Positions 31,841 to 38,378 of a stretch of 38,378 bases of DNA are shown here, one piece after another (position 1 is the first letter of the stretch; every line of letters starts with the position of its first letter). Position numbers and translations under genes: made by a program. The stretch covers positions 1-38,378 of the forward strand of contig JAKPQU010000055.1 in assembly GCA_029555925.1 (NCBI GenBank), in the 5' to 3' direction. Below the pieces are notes generated by a model. That model was not told the DNA's origin. It did no database searches and saw nothing but the letters and a program-made list of their open reading frames with translations. The stretch is from Bacillota bacterium. Lineage in GTDB: Bacteria > Eremiobacterota > SpSt-956 > JAKJGF01.

Positions 31841-33193
31841 TTATTTATCTGTTAAATCATTTTTTTGCTGGACGTCTTCTATCTTAATATTGGCTACATG
31901 TTCAACAGTTGCCAGAGCTATTTTATAATTATAAATTGCATTGATATAGTCGGTTTTTGATTTCATAAGATTTAACTGCGAATTTGTTACTTCCATTATA
32001 GTTCCTGCACCCTGTTTGTATTTTCCTTCGGAAATCTGTAGCTGAAGTAATGCCAGATCTACTTCTTTTTCTGCTATTTCTATACAACTTTCCGCACTGT
32101 TTAAGTCAAGTAAGGCATTTTTTACTTCAAGCTTTATGGCTGATACCAGCAGTTCTTTCTGTTTTTCCGCTTCAGCTGTTTTAGCCCGGATTTTTTCAAG
32201 CTCTGCCCTGTCTGCTACATTGAATATAGGTAAATTTAAACCAACTTCAAAATAAAATCCTTTTCTTCCGATAGAATTGTTGTTTCTTACTATATAACCT
32301 GCATTTGCATTTATTGTAGGTTTTATAAGAGCTTCAATATTACTTACACTGTCCTGCTGGTTGGAGAGGGCCAGGTTAAGCTGTCTTATCTCACATCTTC
32401 CTGTAACGGCTCTTTCCATCACGGATTTTTCATCTATATGTAAAGGAACATATGAACTGTCACCGTAAATGTCAATAGTTTCTTCCAGTTCTCTTCCCAT
32501 TACAGTATTCAGATTATTAATAGATTTATTATATTCGTTCTGAGCCTGAGAAAAAAGCATGGAGGCTTTTGTGAGAGCCACTTCTGCCGTTACCGTATCT
32601 ACCTGTGGCACAAAACCAGCATCAAAGAGTGCTTTTGCAAGTTTTAAATGCTCTTCACCGGTTTTTACATTTTCTTCCGATAAACGAAACTGATCTTTTG
32701 ATTTAAGAGCAGAATAAAAGGCCACTTTTACTTTATACGATACATCTTCCTTTACCGACTCCAAGTTGATTTCTGCATTTTCTTTTTCAAGCTGTGCAGC
32801 AATTAATTTTATGTGTCTGTCTCCTCCGTCATATACAATCTGACTTAACTCCACTGCCATAGATGCATCGAAATTATCACTGTTTAAATATATCTGTTTG
32901 CCGTCTGTTAAGTCCGGGTTTGGAGGTGACAGGCTGAAATCCATATAGCCTGTCTGATACTCACACTTTTTGGCAGAACCCAGGACATATATTCTGGGAT
33001 ATTTTCCTGCATTAATCTCTTTTATGTTTGCACTGGTCACATCTATCTGTTTCTGTGCTACTTCTATGGAAGAATTATTCATCATGGCAAAATTTATACA
33101 TTCTTCCAGTGTTAGATATTTTTCTGATGCTTTAATATATGCGGGCAGAAACAATATAAAAATCGCTAATAATAATATAATTTTTTTATTCAT
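31841..33193 (-). CDS. TolC-family outer-membrane efflux protein
   Basis: The 450-aa protein has a signal peptide (IILLLAIFILFLPAYIKA) and the outer-membrane efflux family's twofold pattern. The first repeat begins YLTLEECINFAMMNNSSIEVA and contains the coiled-coil VKVAFYSALKSKDQFRLSEENVKT. The second contains YEFG-like strand segments (FYFEVGLNLPIFNVADRAELEKI) and LLDLNSAESCIEIAEKEVDLALL. Trimers form a channel through the outer membrane and periplasm. It heads a minus-strand operon with the adaptor. A promoter-like TTGCTC-N17-TATAAT lies about 110 bases upstream, and no clear ribosome site is visible. Confidence 0.95.
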   Translation of the reverse strand: MNKKIILLLAIFILFLPAYIKASEKYLTLEECINFAMMNNSSIEVAQKQIDVTSANIKEINAGKYPRIYVLGSAKKCEYQTGYMDFSLSPPNPDLTDGKQIYLNSDNFDASMAVELSQIVYDGGDRHIKLIAAQLEKENAEINLESVKEDVSYKVKVAFYSALKSKDQFRLSEENVKTGEEHLKLAKALFDAGFVPQVDTVTAEVALTKASMLFSQAQNEYNKSINNLNTVMGRELEETIDIYGDSSYVPLHIDEKSVMERAVTGRCEIRQLNLALSNQQDSVSNIEALIKPTINANAGYIVRNNNSIGRKGFYFEVGLNLPIFNVADRAELEKIRAKTAEAEKQKELLVSAIKLEVKNALLDLNSAESCIEIAEKEVDLALLQLQISEGKYKQGAGTIMEVTNSQLNLMKSKTDYINAIYNYKIALATVEHVANIKIEDVQQKNDLTDK

Positions 33194-33198
33194 AATCT

Positions 33199-33263
33199 AA
33201 ATAACAGAAGTGATTTTTTCTATTACTAATCCTTATTTAATAACAGAAGTGATTTTTTCTATT
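33199..33263. repeat. 25-bp perfect direct repeat in the tolC-like leader
   Basis: Two identical 25-base copies (33200-33224 and 33239-33263, start AATAACAGAAGTG) with a 39-base period lie between the predicted promoter and the start codon of the TolC-like gene. They could be paired regulator sites or a recent duplication. Confidence 0.85.
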
Positions 33264-33303
33264 TAAAATCATTTTTCTTTATCGAGTCATCCTCGAATTG
33301 TAG

Positions 33304-33332
33304 ATTATACAGGAAAAATCTCTGGAGAGCAA
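33304..33332 (-). promoter_or_regulatory. Sigma-70-type promoter for the efflux operon
   Basis: On the minus strand TTGCTC (33327-33332) and TATAAT (33304-33309) are spaced 17 bases. A small TCGAG-TCATC-CTCGA hairpin (33282-33296) lies at the expected transcript start. The leader is about 105 bases. Confidence 0.6.
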
Positions 33333-33439
33333 TAGTTTTTTTATTTAAAATTGTCTTTATTTATGAAGGTTTTTCCTTTAAAATATTTTCTACAAAATTT
33401 CAGGAAACCCTTTTAATTTTTAGATTCATTAGTAATTAA

Positions 33440-33515
33440 CGTAAGTCGTGAGTTGTGAATCGTGAGTGGAAGATTGTCTTTACTATTCACGGCTCATGAT
33501 TCACGATTCGCTCAA
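33440..33515. repeat. Head-to-head heptamer arrays forming an imperfect hairpin
   Basis: Forward GTAAGTC, GTGAGTT, GTGAATC, GTGAGTG (33440-33468) faces TTCACGG, CTCATGA, TTCACGA (about 33486-33510). The arms pair imperfectly around a loop of about 18 bases. It lies between the divergent promoters of the efflux and lipid operons; nothing else is visible in this 434-base gap apart from the promoters and direct repeat. Confidence 0.75.
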
Positions 33516-33521
33516 TAAAGG

Positions 33522-33550
33522 TTGCTTTTTAAAATTTCCTGTGATATAAT
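33522..33550 (+). promoter_or_regulatory. Promoter for the lipid-gene block
   Basis: TTGCTT (33522-33527) and TATAAT (33545-33550) are spaced 17 bases, with a TG one base before the -10 (TGATATAAT, extended -10). The first ATG follows 77 bases downstream with AGGAGA before it. Confidence 0.7.
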
Positions 33551-33627
33551 ACTTCCAATTTACTTTCTTACACTTTATTCTACTCAAAAAAGATGCTCTA
33601 AAAGCTTTCTGTGATTAGGAGATAATT

Positions 33628-34290
33628 ATGATTTACGAACTGAGACAAAGTGCCCACAGGAAATATTATCTTAAAGTAGCGGATCGTCTTTCCAGATGGG
33701 GTTTTACACCGAACACATGGACTATGATAGGGCTTTTTATGGGTTTTTCCATGTCTTTAATGATATATTTTCGTTCCTATTTCTGGGCTATGATTTTTGG
33801 ACTTGCTATGGCATGCTGTGACATAATGGATGGCGAAATAGCAAAGCTCAAAAAAACTACAACTCCTTTTGGTCGTCTTCTTGACGTTACAGTAGACAAG
33901 TATGTGGAAGGTTTTATCGGTCTGGCTGCAGGTCTTTCTATGGAACCTGTTCTTATGCCCTCACTCATATGGGGAATTTTATCTATATGGGGAAGTGTTC
34001 TCATAAGTGTTGTGTCAAATGTAGGTGGAATACTTACAAAAAAGCAGCCCTTTAAACTTGTAGGCAGGGGAGACAGAGGTTTGATCATATGGGTTGGTCT
34101 TATACTCGGACTTATAAAACCTGTGTTTTTTAGCTACAGTATCATTTTGATAACAATTCTTTCACATATAACAGTTGTTGTTATGTTAATAGAATATTCT
34201 ATTATATTAAAGAAAGAAGAAAAAGCTCTCACTGAAAAAGAAGAGAAAATTTCTTCTTCTGTGGAAACACAGGAATGTGTAATCCACTAA
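33628..34290 (+). CDS. CDP-alcohol phosphatidyltransferase family protein
   Basis: The 220-aa integral-membrane enzyme has about six helices and the full catalytic motif: Asp65-x2-Asp68-Gly69-x2-Ala72-Lys73-x8-Gly82-x3-Asp86-x3-Asp90. The usual Arg after Ala is Lys here. Members transfer a phospho-alcohol from CDP-diacylglycerol or CDP-alcohol to make phospholipids such as phosphatidylinositol-, glycerol- or archaetidyl-type headgroups; the acceptor cannot be told from sequence. It heads a three-gene block with a membrane protein and a radical SAM enzyme. The start at 33628 has AGGAGA eight bases upstream. Confidence 0.92.
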   Translation: MIYELRQSAHRKYYLKVADRLSRWGFTPNTWTMIGLFMGFSMSLMIYFRSYFWAMIFGLAMACCDIMDGEIAKLKKTTTPFGRLLDVTVDKYVEGFIGLAAGLSMEPVLMPSLIWGILSIWGSVLISVVSNVGGILTKKQPFKLVGRGDRGLIIWVGLILGLIKPVFFSYSIILITILSHITVVVMLIEYSIILKKEEKALTEKEEKISSSVETQECVIH

Positions 34291-34314
34291 ATTCTTATAC
34301 TGAAGAGATTCCTG

Positions 34315-35118
34315 ATGCTATTAATCTATGTTCTGGTAGGCTCTATAGCAGGATTACATTCATCCTGCTGGGGTGGATATAAAGATTCTCCCTATGAACC
34401 GTTTATTATAAAAAAATATATAAGAAGTATAATTGTCGGTGCCGTATTCGGTCTGATAATGCCTTTTCTTCTGAAGCTTCACGGTTATAAAGAAATTAAT
34501 CTCGCTCTTTTTTTCGTTTTTGTAATCGCTCTGGAAAGAGTATTTACAGAAACTCTCAAAGCATTTTTCAGAGAAGAAAACCAGGAAAAATATAATATAC
34601 CTACAAAATTTCATTATCTCGGAAAAATCGTAGACGGCAAAATACTCAGAATTTTTCTTGGTATCGGTTTCCTCGGCCTGATTTATGCCATGTTCTGCAT
34701 ACCTGAAATATACGGGAATTTTATAAGGATCCATTTTTTGACCTGTATTTTCTGGGGTGCTATGAGTGGACTTGCTTCTTCACTGGGAGGTATGTGGAAA
34801 GATGCTCCTATAGAGGGGTTTGATATTGTGAAATTCCCCAGGAGTTTTATCTTTGGAGGCATATGGGGAGGTATTTTATCACCTCTTGTAAACAGTGAAT
34901 ATTCTCTGTTGTTCTTTGCCTGTATAGGTTCTGAGAGAATGGTAGTAGAATGTTATAAGACGTTTTTTATGGGCGGCCCTTCCAGCAAGTTTAAAATAAA
35001 AGAACCCGTCTGCCCTGACTGGCTTCAAAAGCGTAAGGTTCTCTTAACTCCATATATAATTACATGGATTACTTTTTTAGGACTTTTAATTCCGTCTTTA
35101 ATAAAGAAAATATTTTAA
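34315..35118 (+). CDS. Internally duplicated polytopic membrane protein, unknown family
   Basis: The 267-aa hydrophobic protein is built from two homologous halves (about residues 7-100 and 147-231). Each has AGL/SGL-x-SS, then a GG-(Y/M)-KD(S/A)P(Y/I)E loop, an RS(I/F)I helix ending in a (M/S)P, and an ER-x(3)E-x(2)K-x-FF helix. The charged GG..KD.P.E loop and ERxxxE motif in both halves suggest a substrate or metal site at a pseudo-twofold interface. I do not recognise it. It starts 24 bases after the phosphotransferase stop (GAAGAG ribosome site), so it probably works in the same lipid pathway, as an enzyme or a transporter. Confidence 0.75.
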   Translation: MLLIYVLVGSIAGLHSSCWGGYKDSPYEPFIIKKYIRSIIVGAVFGLIMPFLLKLHGYKEINLALFFVFVIALERVFTETLKAFFREENQEKYNIPTKFHYLGKIVDGKILRIFLGIGFLGLIYAMFCIPEIYGNFIRIHFLTCIFWGAMSGLASSLGGMWKDAPIEGFDIVKFPRSFIFGGIWGGILSPLVNSEYSLLFFACIGSERMVVECYKTFFMGGPSSKFKIKEPVCPDWLQKRKVLLTPYIITWITFLGLLIPSLIKKIF

Positions 35119-35158
35119 ATATTTTTAATAAAGGATCTCTATATTTTCATAAGAAATA

Positions 35159-35220
35159 TGGTAAAATGTCAAATTGCTTTAATTTTTAAGGAGGTGTGTA
35201 ACTACTGAAGTTTTGTTACA
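35159..35220 (+). promoter_or_regulatory. Leader with orphan Shine-Dalgarno and hairpin before the radical SAM gene
   Basis: TGGTAAAAT (35159-35167, extended -10-like) is followed by a near-perfect AAGGAGGTG (35188-35196) with no usable start codon at normal distance. TGTAAC (35197-35202) and GTTACA (35215-35220) can pair just after it. The gene's own ATG is at 35263, with an in-frame stop at 35257-35259, so the strong ribosome site is stranded 66 bases upstream. Confidence 0.5.
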
Positions 35221-35262
35221 AAGGCGTGACGTAACTATTTCAGATAGTAATCAAGTTAAATT

Positions 35263-36822
35263 ATGGATAACAATAAAGTTGATTTTAAAACCGGGTCTAT
35301 GTGTCCCACATGTAGAAAGATGCTGGAAGCCCATGTTTATGAAGAAAATGACAAAATATGGATGAAAAAACACTGCCCCGAACATGGGGAAACCCTTGAT
35401 ATTTACTGGTCTGACCCTAAATCATTTAAAAGATTTAATTATTACAGTGTAACAGATAAAGGGTTTGAGACACCGCATAATGACAAAATAAATGGATGTC
35501 CTCTTGATTGCGGTATATGTAAAGAACATCATTCGGGAACCTATATGCTCATAATGGATATTACAAACAGATGTAATTTGAGATGTCCTGTCTGTTTTGC
35601 CAAAGTTAATGAAGGAGGACATGTATTTGAGCCTACTATGGAAGAAATAAGGTTTATGCTTGAAAATGCAAAGAAAGTAAACCCTGCTCCCCTTACAACA
35701 ATACAGTTCTCAGGCGGTGAACCTACTGTCAGAGAAGATCTTCCGGAAATACTTGCCCTTGCAAAAGAGGTCGGATATACTGCTATTTATATCAATACAA
35801 ATGGCATTAAACTTGCAAAGAGTGTTGATTACTGTAAAAAACTTATAGACAGCGGACTTACAAAGGTATATTTACAGTTTGACGGCACTACTCCCGACGT
35901 ATATTTAAAAACAAGAGGCTTTGATATTCTTCCGATAAAGATGAAAGCCATAGAGAATATGAGACAGGCCGGATTTAAGAGTAAAGAAATAGCAGATAAC
36001 TGTTTCTTCCTTGTTGTTACAGTGGCCAAAGGTGTAAACGACCATCAGCTCGGCGATATAGTAAGATTCTGTGCCGATAATAAAGATGTTATAAAAACTG
36101 TTAATTTCCAGCAGGTTTCCTTTATGGGACGAATGGATCTGGAATTCAAGGATCTTGTAGAACAGAGAATAACTACTCCGGATGGTTTCAGACTCCTTGA
36201 AGAACAGACTGACGGAGCTATTACGGCAGATGATTTTCTGCCCTATGCCTTTACATCCAAGTTCCTCCATTTCTATAATTCATGGAAGATGCAGATGAAA
36301 CGTTTTAAAAATGTTTCCTGCCATCCTCACTGCGGAAGTCACTGTCTTACCTATGTAGATAACGGAAAACTTATACCTTACACAAGATTCCTTGATATGG
36401 CGGGGATTGTTGATTTCCTGGATCAGCAGGCAACTCTTCTGGATAAAGGTACAAGTAAATTGAAGATTTCCTATAATTTTGTCACAAATATTGCCAAGTT
36501 TGTAAAAACAAAGAATTTGCCGTCAGATCTGAATGTAAATACCTTTGTAAATCTTATTAAAGAGATTGTTACAACAGGTGAGAGAAAAACTGTTGACAGA
36601 CTCAATCAGAATACAATCACCGTAAGTAATATGCATTTTATGGATCTTTATAATCTTGATGTGGAAAGAACCAGCAGATGTGTAATACATTATGCAGTGC
36701 CTGACGGAAGACTCATACCTTTCTGTACCTATAATAATTTATACAGACAGGATATAGAAAAACAGTTCGGAAGACCTGTAAAGAGTTCAGAAGTCCCTGA
36801 AAAGGTGGAAAGTCCCGTATAG
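35263..36822 (+). CDS. Radical SAM protein of the tetraether-lipid-synthase (Tes/MJ0619) family
   Basis: The 519-aa protein has an N-terminal metal knuckle (Cys14, Cys17, then HCPEHGE with Cys38), a GCPLDCGICKEHH cluster motif (Cys79/83/86) and the radical SAM motif CNLRCPVC (Cys104/108/111) followed by the SAM-binding GGEPT. A CHPHCGSHC motif (Cys353/357/361) and C-terminal Cys473/Cys488 complete a set of ligands for several iron sites. This arrangement is that of the archaeal tetraether lipid synthase and its bacterial relatives, which join lipid tails by carbon-carbon bonds. Relatives with other functions exist, so tail-joining is inferred. The lipid-gene neighbours support a membrane-lipid role. 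Confidence 0.88.
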   Translation: MDNNKVDFKTGSMCPTCRKMLEAHVYEENDKIWMKKHCPEHGETLDIYWSDPKSFKRFNYYSVTDKGFETPHNDKINGCPLDCGICKEHHSGTYMLIMDITNRCNLRCPVCFAKVNEGGHVFEPTMEEIRFMLENAKKVNPAPLTTIQFSGGEPTVREDLPEILALAKEVGYTAIYINTNGIKLAKSVDYCKKLIDSGLTKVYLQFDGTTPDVYLKTRGFDILPIKMKAIENMRQAGFKSKEIADNCFFLVVTVAKGVNDHQLGDIVRFCADNKDVIKTVNFQQVSFMGRMDLEFKDLVEQRITTPDGFRLLEEQTDGAITADDFLPYAFTSKFLHFYNSWKMQMKRFKNVSCHPHCGSHCLTYVDNGKLIPYTRFLDMAGIVDFLDQQATLLDKGTSKLKISYNFVTNIAKFVKTKNLPSDLNVNTFVNLIKEIVTTGERKTVDRLNQNTITVSNMHFMDLYNLDVERTSRCVIHYAVPDGRLIPFCTYNNLYRQDIEKQFGRPVKSSEVPEKVESPV

Positions 36823-36829
36823 TCACGAA

Positions 36830-36887
36830 TAGAATTCAATCATCATACAGGGGCACGGCACACCGTGCCCCTGTATGTGTAGAATTC
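36830..36887. repeat. 15-bp perfect hairpin flanked by TAGAATTC direct repeats
   Basis: Arms 36844-36858 and 36863-36877 (CATACAGGGGCACGG and its complement) enclose a CACA loop. An 8-base direct repeat TAGAATTC lies on each side (36830-36837, 36880-36887). It is downstream of the radical SAM gene and may end its transcript, but there is no T-run; the flanking repeats look like a target-site duplication of a tiny palindromic element. Confidence 0.8.
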
Positions 36888-36909
36888 TAATATCAGCCCG
36901 AATATAAAA

Positions 36910-36947
36910 TCACCGCGTCACGCGTCACGCGTCACGTATCACGTCAG
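36910..36947 (-). repeat. Heptamer element upstream of the permease gene
   Basis: On the minus strand: GACGTGATAC, GTGACGC x3, GGTGAT. It ends 10 bases before the ATG at 36957, in place of a recognisable ribosome site. Confidence 0.85.
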
Positions 36948-36956
36948 TTAAAATTT

Positions 36957-38183
36957 ATGTTTCTTAAAATACTTGAAAATCTGATTATTGCAAAAAATAA
37001 TTTTAGAGATAATTTTGTCAGAAGCCTTATAAGTATGATGGGAGTAACTGTAAGTGTGGCTTCTGTCATATGTATTGTTTCCGTAGGTATCGGTGCTGAA
37101 GCTGCCATAAGTAGCAAGATTAACGGACTCGGCCCGAATCTTATAACAGTTCTTCCCGGCGGAGGAGACAGTCAGGCCATAAGACTTACAGGTCTTGTAA
37201 AAAGCAATCTGACTATGGATGATGCAAAAGTCATAGAAAAGGAATGTCCTTCCGTAAGATATGCAGTGCCTGTATTAAGCGATTCCGTAACATGTAAATA
37301 TAAAAAATCCGAATACAGAACAAGTATTTCCGGTACCACCCCCGACTATTATGTTGTAAGAAACTGGTTTGTCGATATAGGCAAACCTTTTGATATTCAG
37401 GATTATAATTCCCAGAGAAGTGTCTGTCTTCTGGGAAGAACTGTAGTTAAAAAACTTTTCGGCAGGGAAGACCCCATAGGTAAAATCATAAAGGTAGACA
37501 CTGCCAATTTTAAAGTAATAGGCATACTTCAGGAAAAGGGTATGATTATCATACAGGATATGGACGATACGATTTTCGTTCCTCTTTCGTCTATGCAGAA
37601 GAAATTGAGCATGGGAAAAACCAAGAATGTAACAAATATACTTGTTCAGCCCGATGATTCTGACAGTATGAACTCTGCCAAAAATGAAATTATAGATTTG
37701 TTAAGAAAAAGAAATAATCTCAAAAAAGATAAGGAAAATAATTTTACCGTAGGCTCTCAAACAGAAATATTTTCCCTTCTTTCGGTAATAAGCAGAATAC
37801 TTACTCTTATGCTGGGAGGAATTTCTTCCATATCAATACTCGTTGGAGGCATTGGCATAATGAATATTATGCTTGTGTCTGTAGGTGAAAGAACCAGAGA
37901 GATTGGAGTAAGAAAAGCTGTGGGAGCAAAAACCCAGGATATTCTCATACAGTTTCTTATGGAATCGATTATACTCACATTAATAGGTGCTCTTATAGGC
38001 ATAATCATCGGCATCTCTTTTTCCAGAATTTTAAGTTATATGATAGATCTTCCTGCTGAAGTTCCTCTTTATTACATGTTTTTTGTCTGTTTCTTCTCTG
38101 CTCTTGTTGGTTTAATAGCAGGTGTATATCCTGCTCTGAGGGCTTCCAAGTTAAATCCTATCGATGCTTTGAGATATGAATAA
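36957..38183 (+). CDS. MacB/FtsX-type ABC transporter permease
   Basis: The 408-aa protein has an N-terminal membrane helix (about 22-45), a periplasmic MacB core domain (about 50-265: LGPNLITVLPGG, LLGRTVVKKLFGREDPIGKII, IGILQEKG) and three C-terminal helices with the family signature SILVGGIGIMNIMLVSVGERTREIGVRKAVGA and YPALRASKLNPIDALRYE. It carries no ATPase domain and none is adjacent in the window, so the ATPase must be elsewhere. It could pair with the adaptor and TolC-like protein at 30.2-33.2 kb. No ribosome site is visible. Its TAA stop abuts a heptamer array. Confidence 0.92.
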   Translation: MFLKILENLIIAKNNFRDNFVRSLISMMGVTVSVASVICIVSVGIGAEAAISSKINGLGPNLITVLPGGGDSQAIRLTGLVKSNLTMDDAKVIEKECPSVRYAVPVLSDSVTCKYKKSEYRTSISGTTPDYYVVRNWFVDIGKPFDIQDYNSQRSVCLLGRTVVKKLFGREDPIGKIIKVDTANFKVIGILQEKGMIIIQDMDDTIFVPLSSMQKKLSMGKTKNVTNILVQPDDSDSMNSAKNEIIDLLRKRNNLKKDKENNFTVGSQTEIFSLLSVISRILTLMLGGISSISILVGGIGIMNIMLVSVGERTREIGVRKAVGAKTQDILIQFLMESIILTLIGALIGIIIGISFSRILSYMIDLPAEVPLYYMFFVCFFSALVGLIAGVYPALRASKLNPIDALRYE

Positions 38184-38240
38184 CGTAATGCGTAATGCGT
38201 AGCCTGATGCATCACGCATCACGCATTACGCATTACGATT
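38182..38240. repeat. Inverted heptamer arrays forming a 17-bp hairpin
   Basis: Forward CGTAATGCGTAATGCGT (38184-38200) pairs perfectly with 38221-38237 around a 20-base loop that itself contains further GCATCAC units. It lies between the permease stop and the next gene's ribosome site, and could act as a terminator or processing hairpin. Confidence 0.85.
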
Positions 38241-38255
38241 TAAAAGAGGTAAATA

Positions 38256-38378
38256 ATGTCAAAAATAGTTCTTGCAGATATAAAAGGAAAAAACGGTTTT
38301 GTCAATAAAGATACCATTGTAGGCGGTTTCGGCGCCAGATTTAAAGCTTTCTCCATAACAACTCTGTGGCTCGAATGG
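38256..38378 (+). CDS. N-terminus of a protein resembling B12-binding radical SAM enzymes (partial)
   Basis: The first 41 codons run to the window edge: MSKIVLADIKGKNGFVNKD, then TIVGGFGARF. An AAGAGGT ribosome site lies five bases before the ATG. The beginning (IVLADIKG-x-GFVNKDT-x-GG-(F/Y)G-x-RF) recalls the N-terminal domain of cobalamin-binding radical SAM proteins, but no cluster motif is within the window. The assignment is tentative; if right, it would add a second radical SAM enzyme next to the lipid block. Confidence 0.5.
   Translation, partial: MSKIVLADIKGKNGFVNKDTIVGGFGARFKAFSITTLWLEW

Noticed and set aside
1..38378. tRNA or rRNA genes
   Set aside because: No cloverleaf-like or rRNA-like sequence was noticed by eye in the intergenic regions; a covariance search would settle it.

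Overview
The window is AT-rich, and its coding strand favours AGA and ATA codons. It comes from a bacterium with two membranes: there is a TolC-type outer-membrane efflux protein, an RND/MacA-type lipoprotein adaptor, an Mla-type (MlaE, MlaF, MlaD) lipid transport set and many exported proteins. Most genes have AGGAGG-like ribosome sites and several have TTGNNN-N17-TANAAT promoters. I cannot place it in a phylum. The mix (endonuclease Q, many hybrid histidine kinases, a tetraether-synthase-like radical SAM protein, abundant short tandem repeats) suggests an uncultured lineage, but that is inference.

Layout. 0-2.8 kb: phosphopentomutase (deoB) and an EndoQ-type repair nuclease. 2.8-5.7 kb: an accessory patch with two paralogous PIN-nuclease/small-partner modules, a double-HTH regulator, remnants of an AbiE-type module and a stranded C-terminal fragment of dnaB. 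5.8-9.5 kb: exported proteins (a zinc-peptidase-like protein, a TPR-tailed protein, a phosphodiester glycosidase-TPR protein). 9.5-18.6 kb: signalling, with two hybrid REC/PAS/histidine kinases, a single-domain regulator, and a UhpC-like transporter next to a soluble PAS kinase and a small exported protein. 18.6-21.3 kb: a P-loop kinase and a long WD40 protein. 21.4-25.7 kb: rnhB, yraN and mlaE-mlaF-mlaD. 25.8-29.5 kb: a zinc-ribbon membrane protein and a STAND-TPR-winged-helix regulator. 29.5-33.2 kb (minus): tolC-like, adaptor, small exported protein. 33.6-36.8 kb: a CDP-alcohol phosphotransferase, an internally duplicated membrane protein and a tetraether-synthase-family radical SAM protein. 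36.9-38.4 kb: a MacB-type permease without ATPase, and the start of a further protein that may be another radical SAM enzyme.

The most striking feature is not a gene. At least 20 sites carry arrays with a strict 7-base period. The heptamer varies (GTAACGC, GTGACGC, GTGATGC, GTGAAGG, GTGAAAA, GTGAGTC, GTTATCA, GTTCTGG), but most begin GTRA and several arrays share the same flanks (TATATGAGAAYC on one side, GAGGAA on the other). Because 7 is not a multiple of 3, an array read in the GTRA direction puts TGA or TAA in all three frames, while the reverse direction is open in all frames. The genes here obey this: seven genes end inside a GTRA-direction array, and the two arrays inside genes lie in the open direction. 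One of these supplies most of the N-terminus, including part of the signal peptide, of a glycosidase.

The other candidate system is the 33.6-38.4 kb block. A phospholipid headgroup enzyme, an undescribed twofold-repeated membrane protein and a radical SAM enzyme of the membrane-spanning-lipid family are co-directional behind a good promoter, which suggests synthesis of unusual membrane lipids.
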